Shown here one piece after another: positions 8,625-16,900 of a DNA stretch of 64,000 nucleotides. Source of the stretch: 2-02-FULL-55-14 sp964534125 (lineage in GTDB: Bacteria > Bacteroidota > Ignavibacteria > UBA10030); the NCBI GenBank assembly GCA_964534125.1, contig CAZHOJ010000006.1, positions 62,001-126,000 of the forward strand. Reading direction: 5' to 3'. The notes beneath the pieces were generated by a model. It ran no database searches, had not been told where the DNA came from, and saw nothing but the letters and a program-made list of their open reading frames with translations. The translations under genes were made by a program, and so were the position numbers. Position 1 is the stretch's first letter, and every line of letters starts with the position of its first letter.

Positions 8625-9748
8625 CATTACTCTCGATGCTGGCTATCGTGCTCCTTGCGGCCACTGGTTTCTACGCCTGGTTCGTGCTTCGCATCATCCG
8701 CGGGCTGGGGCGGCTCGGAAGGGGGAACAACGATGCGAAGGAACTTGTCAGCGTCGTTGTGGCGGCCCGCAACGAAGAGGCTGTCATCGACCGCTGTATC
8801 TCTTCTGTCCTGGCGCAGGATCACACGCACCACCTACTGGAGCTGATTGTTGTTGACGACACATCTGAGGATGCAACCGCAGCGTATGTGAGGGTATGGC
8901 AGGAACGGGACACCCGCGTCCGGCTTCTTGCTCTCCCTCCTCGCGACGGCCTTGTGACCGGCAGAAAGCCTGAAGCTATCGCCCTCGGCGTCTCGCAGGC
9001 GAAGGGAACCATTGTTATGACGACGGACGCCGACTGTACACATGGTCCCCGGTGGGTCTCATCGATGCTTGCTCGATTTACGAGCCAGACAGCCCTCGTC
9101 GCGGGACCCGTCATCCTTGAAGAAAGCCCTGGTCTGTTCCCCGCTGTCGAGCGGCTCGACATGCTCGGACTGATCCTGTCCGGGGCCGGCCTCATCGGAG
9201 CCAGGCGCCCCATCATCTGCAACGGGGCGAATCTGGCATACCGCCGTTCTGCTTTCCTGAACGTTCGGGACAACGTCCAGATATCGTCGAACGACGATGG
9301 TACTCTCATGAGCCGCATCGTTATGCGGGGGGTGGGAACTGTGGACTTCGCGCTCGATCCCGGAGCGATCGTGCGAACAGAGGGAACAGGAGCGCTGCGC
9401 GCCTACTTCCGTCAGCGCATGCGGTGGGCATCTGTGCAGGGAAGGTTTCTGGACCCAACGATCTACGCTGAACTGGTCTGTCTCTTCATCTTCTTCGCCT
9501 CTCTTCTTGCCGGTACCATCGCCGGTTTTGTCCTTTCCGAGCTCTGGCTGCCGGTCGGCATTGCCTGGGGGGTGAAGATCGTCGTCGACGGGATTGCTCT
9601 GCACCGCGGGACGCGCGCACTAGAAATTTCTGTTTCGCCGATCAGCTTCCTCGCAGCACAGGTCTTTCACCCCGTCGGCATCGTTCTCTCCACCCTCCTC
9701 AGTGTAGCATTCACGTTTACCTGGAAAGGACGCCGCTTCCGGCGCTGA
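8621..9748 (+). CDS. Family 2 glycosyltransferase, membrane-associated
   Basis: A 375-residue protein with one N-terminal membrane helix (about 3-25), a GT-A catalytic domain (VSVVVAARNEE, ELIVVDDTSEDAT, MTTDADC as DxD-like site, NDDGTLM, then RQRMRWA resembling the QxxRW acceptor motif) and three C-terminal helices. Compared with the GT2 at 6538 it keeps the RxRMRW box, so it may be a processive or polyprenyl-phosphate-using enzyme. The start ATG overlaps the stop of the UPF0104 gene (ATGA at 8621-8624). It is the last gene of the operon; a separate gene starts 72 bases later. The product glycan is unknown. Confidence 0.85.
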   Translation: MTLLSMLAIVLLAATGFYAWFVLRIIRGLGRLGRGNNDAKELVSVVVAARNEEAVIDRCISSVLAQDHTHHLLELIVVDDTSEDATAAYVRVWQERDTRVRLLALPPRDGLVTGRKPEAIALGVSQAKGTIVMTTDADCTHGPRWVSSMLARFTSQTALVAGPVILEESPGLFPAVERLDMLGLILSGAGLIGARRPIICNGANLAYRRSAFLNVRDNVQISSNDDGTLMSRIVMRGVGTVDFALDPGAIVRTEGTGALRAYFRQRMRWASVQGRFLDPTIYAELVCLFIFFASLLAGTIAGFVLSELWLPVGIAWGVKIVVDGIALHRGTRALEISVSPISFLAAQVFHPVGIVLSTLLSVAFTFTWKGRRFRR

Positions 9749-9765
9749 TCCCGAGTCTGTTCTTC

Positions 9766-9796
9766 TTGATTCGGCCCCCCCTCCTTTGTATCATTC
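9766..9796 (+). promoter_or_regulatory. Possible promoter of the DUF2851 gene
   Basis: TTG (9766-9768), 20 bases, TATCATTC (9789-9796). The spacing is exact, but the -7 box is only a partial match to TANNTTTG. Confidence 0.35.
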
Positions 9797-9820
9797 CCCT
9801 CACTTCCAGAGGGGGAAGAT

Positions 9821-11299
9821 ATGTCTGCCCGACACATCCCGGAGCATGCGCTCCATCATGTTTGGTCCAATCAGTACATCCGACCAGAAGCTCTGCGAAC
9901 GACCGACGGAAGAGGGGTCACCATCCTCGACCCCGGGCTCCTGTCGCTCGATGCGGGCCCCGATATCGTCGGCCTCCGTGTTGTGATCGGAGACGTCTCC
10001 TATACAGGAGCGGGCGAAGTGCACCGTACGGCCGCCGAGTGGGATGCCCACGGACATGCAATCGACCCCCGGTACAACACCGTTGTCCTCCATATTCTTC
10101 TCCATACTCCGCCGCCCGGGTATGTGACGCGGACACAATCGGGCCGCATCGTCCCGATGGTCGCCCTCGAGGGTGTGCTCGCCGATTCTCTCGAGCACAT
10201 CCTACAGGACGCAATGTTCGACGTCCACGATTCGCAGACCGGCCAGATCCCTTGCGGAGGTGTCAATCACGTCGTCCCCGCCGAGGTCCTGTTGTTATGG
10301 TTGGAGCATCTTGCGACTGAACGGTTCGAGATCAAGCTTCGCCGCTTCGAAGAGCGTCTGTGGGAACTCGTACGGACGGAACAGAGCGTTGCCCGGGAGC
10401 ATCTCGCGCATTGGGGAGAGGCGGGAGATCCAGATGAGATACCTGTCATCGACCACGTGTTGACACATCGGGTCCTCGCACTGCCCGAGGTCTGGGACCA
10501 GATCTTCTATGAGGCATATATGGAGGGGTTGGGTTACAGCAGGAACCGTACGCCGTTCCTTACTCTGAGCAAAAACCTCACGCTCGGTTTTCTTCGCACA
10601 TGTGCTCCCGACGACCTGCAGGTGGAGGCGCTTCTCTTCGGCGTTTCGGGACTGCTCCCGGAAACAGCCGACCGTGCCGATGCGGAGTCAACAACATACC
10701 TGCACTCGCTCCGCCGGGAATGGAACAGCCTCAGCCGGCGATATGCGGGTCCGCGGCTCACGGTTGCTGACTGGGTGTTCTCCCCCACGCGGCCGTTCAA
10801 CTCCCCTGTTGTGCGCATTGTTGCAGCGCGGTCGTTCATTCGCACGATGCTCGGCGGGTCACTGTTTCGCTCTGTCGTCCGGGTGCTCAAAGGAGGGTCC
10901 CGTCACGTACGCCAGTCGCTTCATTCGCTCTTACAGGTGGATCCCGGCGATTTCTGGGATCGGCGGTCGACATTCACGCGGGTCATTTCGTCCTGCGTCG
11001 ATCATCTGGGCACCGCCCGAAAGGACGAGATCATCGTGAACGCGATCGCCCCACTGATGCTTTTATATGCCCGTACATTTCATGATCGTGACGTACGGGA
11101 CGGCGTGCTGGAGATGCTCCGGGCATTCCCCTTTCTCACCCCCAACACAGCAACGCGCAGGATCGAGACACACCTTCTCCGCGGAAAGATCCGGCTCAGG
11201 ACCGCCGTTCAGCACCAGGCGATGATGCAGCTTTTCAATTACTATTGCTCTCGCGCCCGTTGCAGGGAATGCGCGGTTGGACGTGTCGTGTGGGGTTGA
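9821..11299 (+). CDS. DUF2851 family protein
   Basis: A 492-residue cytoplasmic-looking protein without signal peptide or membrane helices. It matches DUF2851 of Bacteroidota/Chlorobiota: an N-terminal segment with LSLDAGPDI and GEVHRTAAEWDAHGH, PRYNTVVLHIL, a long helical middle, and a cysteine-rich end (NYYCSRARCRECAVG). The early part recalls proteins with nuclease-like folds, but no role is established and I assign none. It stands alone between the GT operon and a convergent metallophosphoesterase gene ending at 11330. Confidence 0.8.
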   Translation: MSARHIPEHALHHVWSNQYIRPEALRTTDGRGVTILDPGLLSLDAGPDIVGLRVVIGDVSYTGAGEVHRTAAEWDAHGHAIDPRYNTVVLHILLHTPPPGYVTRTQSGRIVPMVALEGVLADSLEHILQDAMFDVHDSQTGQIPCGGVNHVVPAEVLLLWLEHLATERFEIKLRRFEERLWELVRTEQSVAREHLAHWGEAGDPDEIPVIDHVLTHRVLALPEVWDQIFYEAYMEGLGYSRNRTPFLTLSKNLTLGFLRTCAPDDLQVEALLFGVSGLLPETADRADAESTTYLHSLRREWNSLSRRYAGPRLTVADWVFSPTRPFNSPVVRIVAARSFIRTMLGGSLFRSVVRVLKGGSRHVRQSLHSLLQVDPGDFWDRRSTFTRVISSCVDHLGTARKDEIIVNAIAPLMLLYARTFHDRDVRDGVLEMLRAFPFLTPNTATRRIETHLLRGKIRLRTAVQHQAMMQLFNYYCSRARCRECAVGRVVWG

Positions 11300-11329
11300 C
11301 GGGGATCGCAGGAATGGGAAGTCGGGCAC

Positions 11330-12553
11330 CTATGCGTCGCCCGTTCTTCGGAGGGTGATGAGCGTGATCTCCGACCGGACCCCAAGCCGCACGGGCGGCC
11401 CCCAGTAGCCCGTCCCCTTGCTGACGTAGATGTACGTGTCCTCGTGTTTGTGGAGGCCGGAAATATACGGCTGATCGAGCGCGACGAGATGATTCCACGG
11501 GAAAAACTGTCCCCCGTGGGTATGTCCCGACAGCACGAGATGACACCCGGCTTTGACGGCTTCATAGATGCTCTTGGGTTGGTGGGCGAGCAGGATGCGC
11601 GTGCCCTTTGCCGGAGCGTTCTCAAATGCGCGAGCGGGGCTTGACGCATGCGAACGAACGAATTGTCCCGCCCCGAAATCTGTCACACCGCCCAGGGTGA
11701 TGCTTGCACCGTCCCTGCGTATGATGTCGTGCTCGTTCAACAGAACACGCAATCCCATCTGCTTCACCTCCTCGACCCAGGCCTCCACACCGGAATAGTA
11801 CTCATGATTACCCGTGATGAAGTACACGCCGTGCGGCGCCGTGAGATCCTTCATCGGTTCGACATGGTGACGAAGATGTTCGATCGTTCCGTCGACGAGG
11901 TCTCCGGTGAATGCGATAAGGTCGGCGCCGAGCTTGTTCGTTTCGCGGACCGCTGTTTCGATGAATCCGCGCTCCACGGTCAGTCCGGCATGGAGGTCGG
12001 TCAGTTGTGCGATGCGAAATCCATCGAAGGCATCCGGGAGGTCGGCAAGTGTGACCTCGATCTTCCTGATAGAGGGCGTTCTCCGTGCCTCGAAAATGCC
12101 GACAGACGTCATGACGGCGGCCGCAGCTACGATGCCTGCATCGGACGCCTGCATGAGGAACGCCCGACGGCCAGCGCTGAGCAGGTCACCGGGTGCGCTG
12201 GGCGGGATGCCGAAGCTCTCGAAGAAGCTGAGCGTATACGCAACGCCGTGCCATCCCAGGAGAACAACGTCCCGCAGAATCAGCAGCGTGATCACGAACA
12301 CCATGAACGCAAGCGAGATGTACGCTCCCCATGAGACGGCATCGACCATGGGATGCTCGACCCTTGTGATCGCAGCAGCAAATGTCCCGATCGGCAGGAT
12401 GTAGAGCACGACCAGCGTGCTCCACGCTGCGGTGTTCCAGGCGGAAGGAATCTGGGCCGTGTGGATGAGCCGCCACCCCACAAAAGCATAGCCGATCCCT
12501 ACAATGAGGCACCAGATGGAAAAGAATATCAGAAACTGGAATTGTTGTGACAT
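11330..12553 (-). CDS. Membrane-anchored metallophosphoesterase, paralogue of 486-1757
   Basis: A 407-residue protein with three or four N-terminal membrane segments (about 6-27, 44-62, 75-100), an AGRRAFL twin-arginine-like motif at 127-133 followed by a hydrophobic stretch, then a calcineurin-like phosphoesterase domain: D186/H188 (TDLHAG), TGDLVD, GNHEY, AHQP and GHTHGG. The GNHE in place of GNHD differs from the first paralogue, but the Asn-His metal ligands remain. The order of helices, RRxFL motif and catalytic domain is the same in both, so they are probably an old duplication or two specialised envelope phosphatases. A promoter lies at 12599-12629. Confidence 0.85.
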   Translation of the reverse strand: MSQQFQFLIFFSIWCLIVGIGYAFVGWRLIHTAQIPSAWNTAAWSTLVVLYILPIGTFAAAITRVEHPMVDAVSWGAYISLAFMVFVITLLILRDVVLLGWHGVAYTLSFFESFGIPPSAPGDLLSAGRRAFLMQASDAGIVAAAAVMTSVGIFEARRTPSIRKIEVTLADLPDAFDGFRIAQLTDLHAGLTVERGFIETAVRETNKLGADLIAFTGDLVDGTIEHLRHHVEPMKDLTAPHGVYFITGNHEYYSGVEAWVEEVKQMGLRVLLNEHDIIRRDGASITLGGVTDFGAGQFVRSHASSPARAFENAPAKGTRILLAHQPKSIYEAVKAGCHLVLSGHTHGGQFFPWNHLVALDQPYISGLHKHEDTYIYVSKGTGYWGPPVRLGVRSEITLITLRRTGDA

Positions 12554-12598
12554 GGTCTATCCGTATTTCTTCGGTTTTTGCCTGTTTTCGGCTGATGT

Positions 12599-12629
12599 TG
12601 AAGCTACGACATCCTCCCGGCGCACGCAA
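12599..12629 (-). promoter_or_regulatory. Predicted promoter of the second metallophosphoesterase
   Basis: On the minus strand, TTG (12629-12627), 20 bases, then TAGCTTCA (12606-12599). The leader is about 40 bases. The divergent CRP-like site at 12641-12656 lies 11 bases upstream of this promoter and could affect it too. Confidence 0.5.
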
Positions 12630-12640
12630 GGGGTGAAAAA

Positions 12641-12656
12641 TGTGCTCCAGATCACA
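12641..12656 (+). promoter_or_regulatory. CRP-like site, first copy of the composite element
   Basis: TGTGC-N6-TCACA, nine of ten matches to the CRP half-sites TGTGA/TCACA. Four bases later comes CTAATTTTAGGG (12661-12672), which with the two preceding C residues forms a CCCTAA-TT-TTAGGG palindrome (12659-12672). The same arrangement occurs inverted at 19185-19216. The site centre is 53 bp upstream of the centre of the -7 box at 12698-12705. Confidence 0.6.
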
Positions 12657-12674
12657 TACCCTAATTTTAGGGAA

Positions 12675-12705
12675 TTGCGCGGTCCGGTGGATAGCCGTAC
12701 ACTCC
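12675..12705 (+). promoter_or_regulatory. Activator-type promoter of the HNH-like gene
   Basis: TTG (12675-12677), 20 bases, TACACTCC (12698-12705). The -7 box is a poor match to TANNTTTG, as expected of an activator-dependent promoter. The composite CRP-like element ends 2 bases upstream. Confidence 0.5.
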
Positions 12706-12771
12706 GGCTGTAATCCTTTTGCTGGTTCTCCGGTTCTTCTTCTGATTCACCCGACAGGATGATTCCGAGCT

Positions 12772-13086
12772 ATGTCTCTGTCCGATAGAAAAAATGCCGC
12801 CGGCTTCTCCGTTGCCGACATCACTGGCGCCGGTAAGCCGTACAACGAGGAGACGATCCGGGAGGTATGGAAAAAGGCGAAGCGTCAGCCGGGCTTCGAG
12901 ACCTTCTCGATCGACGAGCATGGTTCCCCCATCAGCTTTTTCGATTACAGTAAACGCTCTGCCTACGGGTGGGTCATTCAGCGAATCGTTCCTGTCGAGC
13001 AGGGAGGGTCCGACAACGTCTCCAATCTTGTTCCTCTTCACTGGAAGCACGCTCTCCTGAAGCGTTCCCCGGCAAAACGAAGCTGA
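12772..13086 (+). CDS. Small HNH-fold protein with lost catalytic residues
   Basis: A 104-residue soluble protein. From residue 31 it follows a small HNH family common in Bacteroidota: VWKKAKRQPGFE, a short linker, SAYGWVIQRIVPVEQGGSDNVSNLVPLHWK. Functional relatives read GWEIDHIxP and end PLxWENN. Here the catalytic Asp-His pair is Gln70-Arg71 and the last Asn position is His93-Ala94, so nuclease activity is unlikely although the fold-defining GGSDN, NL and PL residues remain. It may act as a nucleic-acid-binding or regulatory protein; that is inference. The gene is intact and sits behind a CRP-like composite promoter (12641-12705). Confidence 0.7.
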   Translation: MSLSDRKNAAGFSVADITGAGKPYNEETIREVWKKAKRQPGFETFSIDEHGSPISFFDYSKRSAYGWVIQRIVPVEQGGSDNVSNLVPLHWKHALLKRSPAKRS

Positions 13087-13154
13087 CCTGGCCCGGTCCC
13101 TCCTGTAGCACAAAACCGAAGGATTCTGTAGCTTACCTTCCTACTGCATTTCGG

Positions 13155-13826
13155 ATGGAGGCGATGGATTATCCTTTGGAAGAACGGCCCCTGCATATCT
13201 GGATGATCGACGACGATACGGTCCTTACGGACCTGTACGCAGACGTCCTCCAGTCGGAACCGTCCATCCGCTCCTTCCATACTTATGCCTCGGCCGAGAA
13301 GGCCATCGACCTGCTCAAAGAGGTCGAAGACAAACCGGATGTCATTTTTCTTGACCTTAATCTGCCGGGGCGGAGCGGCCTTCAGGCCATCGAAGTGCTG
13401 ATTGAGAAACATTCCTCCGTCCGGATCATCATCTCCTCTGCGACGGGAGACGAACGGTCGGTCCAGACCGCCTTTACGAGGGGTGTCTCGGGCTATCTTG
13501 TCAAACCGTTCACGGTCAAAGAGCTTCTCGATGCTGCGCACGACGCTATGGCCGGAGCGAATCCAGTAAGCTCAACCGCCTCGACGCACCTTGTGCGTGC
13601 GTTCCTCCGCAATACCACCCGCTCGCTGCCCGATATCAGTCTGAGTGCGCGTGAGCGGGAGATCCTCCTTCTCCTCCTCCGGGGTCAGAATACGAAGGAT
13701 ATTTCCCAGCGGCTTGACATCTCGATCCACACGGTCTATTCCCATTTGAAGACCATCTTCTCGAAGTACGGGGTGACGTCCCGCGTCGAACTGATCGCAA
13801 AGGTTACTCCCCCCGAGAAGGAATAG
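13155..13826 (+). CDS. NarL/LuxR-type response regulator
   Basis: A 223-residue two-domain regulator: receiver domain at about 12-130 (acidic triad in IDDD, phosphoacceptor D67 in FLDLNLPGRSG, Lys in YLVKPF) and a LuxR-type helix-turn-helix at about 155-215 (SAREREILLLLLRGQNTKDIS, TVYSHLKTIFSKYG). It should bind promoters when phosphorylated. The frame is open upstream to 12969 inside the HNH-like gene; ATG 13155 (or 13164) fits the receiver start. No strong Shine-Dalgarno is seen. The large hybrid kinase begins about 100 bases downstream on the same strand and is the obvious partner. Confidence 0.85.
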   Translation: MEAMDYPLEERPLHIWMIDDDTVLTDLYADVLQSEPSIRSFHTYASAEKAIDLLKEVEDKPDVIFLDLNLPGRSGLQAIEVLIEKHSSVRIIISSATGDERSVQTAFTRGVSGYLVKPFTVKELLDAAHDAMAGANPVSSTASTHLVRAFLRNTTRSLPDISLSAREREILLLLLRGQNTKDISQRLDISIHTVYSHLKTIFSKYGVTSRVELIAKVTPPEKE

Positions 13827-13928
13827 ACGCATCCTCCGGGCCAGGCTGACCGCAGGAGATTCTCCCCTGGTCCTCTCTGTAGTTGGTGCCGGCACGCTAT
13901 TGTCAACACACAACGGCTTCTGCTCATC

Positions 13929-16900
13929 ATGAAAACGCAATTCGCCTGGATGATCGATCGGCGCACGACGGCAGGCATTATCGCTGCCTTCGTTCTGCTG
14001 GTCGCGACAGCGATCATGTCGTACTCAACGATCGTCTCCTTCCGGTCCGACGTACGATGGGTCGGACATACTGAGCGTATGCTTGAGGAGCTCAGCAGTC
14101 TCCAGTCAGCCATCTCCGGCGCAGAGTCGGAAGTGCGCGGCTTTGTGGTGACCGGCCGAGAGTCCTACCTTGTGACCTTCCCCAAAGCAAACTCCCGCAT
14201 CACCAATGCTGTGGGTCTGATAGATTCGCTCGTCGCAGACAATCCCCCACAGAGGGACCGAATGAAGGTGCTTCGGGGCGTCATCGCAGAGCGGCTCGAG
14301 TTGCTGAGCGAGACCGTCGAGACGTACCGGGCCGAGGGAGCTTCCGATGCGCTTGCGATCGTCCGGACAGACCGGGGCAAGACCCTGTCCGACAGCATCT
14401 CTGCCCTCATTTCCGCAATGCGGTCGGAGGAACGGGCACTTCTTGCCGACCGGCAGGTCCGGTCCGATGAGCGCTCGGCGCAGACCATCATTGTGCTCAT
14501 TGCCGGTTCTCTTCTTGTCCTCTGCATCATCGGTGTGATCCTCCTCCTGCTCAACAAGCAGTTCAGGGCTCGTCAGACCGCTGAAGATGAGCTCCGACAA
14601 AGCGAGGCACGATTCCTGCAATTCCTCGAGCTTGTCCCGGCAGGCATCTTCATCCTCCGAGCCGATGGCGCGCCCTACTATGCCAACGACGCGGCCCAGC
14701 GCATCCTTGGGAGCGGCATTGTTCCGGGCACCCACCCTGACTCCCTCACACAGACATATCGTGCCTATAAGAGCGGAACGTCGGATTTCTATCCCAACGA
14801 TGATCTGCCCATCGTCCGGGCGCTGCACGGCGAGCGGGCCACGGTCTCGGACATCGAGGTCGATCGCAATGGCAATCGCATCCCCCTTCTCGTCACGGGC
14901 GCTCCCGTCTACAACGATGCGGGCGGCCTGGTGTATGCAATGGCCGCGTTCGTCGACATCTCCGCCCAGAAGGAGATCGAGGAGCGGCTGGCGGAGAGCG
15001 AACGCCGGCATCGTCAGATCATCGACAGGGCAAACGACATCATCTATCGAACGGACCGGAACGGTTACTTTACGTTCGTGAACGAGGTCGGCCTGCGTCT
15101 GTTTGAATATTCCATGGAAGAGGTCTCCCGGCTCCGTTTTACCGATATCGTCCGTCCCGATGTGCGCGAACAGGTCCGCCGACACTATCTCCGCCAGGCG
15201 ATCGAGAAGAGCGAGCACTCGTACTTCGAATTTCCCGCTGTCACAAATTCGGGGAAACTCATCTACCTCGGACAGAACGTCACCCTCCTGCTCGAAGGGG
15301 ACGAGATCCAGGGTTTCCAGTCCGTCGCCCGCGATATCACCGAGGCCCACGATGCCCAGGAGCGGCTGGCGCGCCGCGAGCATCAGCTGGCGACCGTCAT
15401 CGAAACGGTCGACGAGGGCATCACGCTCAGCGACGAACGCGGCTACTTCGAGATCTTCAATCCCAGGATGCAGGAGATCACGGGATACACACAGGACGAA
15501 GCGAACGCTACGTCGGACTTCAGCAAGCTCATCGCGAGCGATCCTGAGGAACATCAGAAGGGACTCGACCGGCTCGGCGTGGTGCTGGAGAGGGGAATGG
15601 TGAGAGATGTCGAAGCCTCCATCCGGAGCAAGGATGGCGTGCTCAAGACCGTCCTCGTCTCCACGAGCTTGCTCCGTCAGGGGAACAGGTCCATGTTCCT
15701 GAGCGTGTACCGGGACATCAGCGAGCAGAAGGACTATCTCCGGAAGCTCGAAGAGGCCACGCGGGCAGCCAATGCGGCGGCGAAAGCAAAGGCAGAGTTC
15801 CTTGCCACGATGAGCCATGAGATCCGTACGCCGATGAACGGCGTGATCGGCATGACCGACGTCCTGCTCCACTCCGAACTCACTCCGGAACAGTTCGAGT
15901 ATGTGGATACCATCCGCACGAGTGGAGAGACGCTCCTGACGATCATCAACGACATTCTCGATTTCTCGAAGATCGAGAGCGGAAAACTGCTGCTGGACGA
16001 ACGCCCCTTCGACCTCGTGACCTGCCTGGAGGATGTCTACGACCTGCTCTCCTTCAAGGCCAAGGAGAAGGACCTCGATCTGCTGTACCTCATCGACCCC
16101 GCCATCCCAAGGACGATCCAGGGAGACGATGTGCGCCTCCGCCAGGTTCTTCTGAACCTCGCGGGGAATGCCGTCAAGTTCACACCTTCCGGCGAAGTGT
16201 TCACCAGGGTATCGGTCGAGATGGACGGAGAGGAGGAGCTGATGCTCCGGTTCGATGTCAGCGATACGGGCATCGGTATCCCGCAGGACGCCCAGGAGCG
16301 GCTGTTCCAGGCATTCACGCAGGCGGATTCATCAACGACGCGCCGGTTCGGCGGCACGGGCCTGGGGTTGGCGATCTCCCAGCGACTGGTGCATCTTATG
16401 GGGGGACAGGTCTCCGTGAGGAGCGAGGTGGGGAAGGGATCGACATTCTCCTTCACGATTCGAACGCAGCGGGTCCAGGAACAGGATGAGATCCCCCGGC
16501 TCTACATCCGGTCCAAGTCCGAACCCCTCCGGGGACGCCGGATCCTTATCGTCGACGACAATCCTACCAACCTTTCTATTCTCCGCATTCAGGCCGAACG
16601 GTGGGGAATGACATCCGTCAGCTTTGATGTGCCCTCGGATGCCCTCGCGTGGCTCGAGGGTGACGATCCTGTGGATATTGCCGTCCTTGACTTCCACATG
16701 CCTGAACTGGACGGTGCCCAACTCGCCCAGCGCATCAGGGCTATCCGGCACAGGAAGAAACTTCCACTGATCCTTCTGTCCTCCAAGGAACAAACAGCAG
16801 GTGGCGTGATACCAGATAGGCTGTTCGGCGGCATTCTCGTCAAGCCGGTCAAGGAAATGCAGCTTTTGGATATGCTGAGCTCCACGCTCAGCGGCGGAAA

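Noticed and set aside
14106..15872. 588-codon minus-strand frame across the hybrid kinase
   Set aside because: The sense-strand kinase has all motifs in order; this frame is a shadow.
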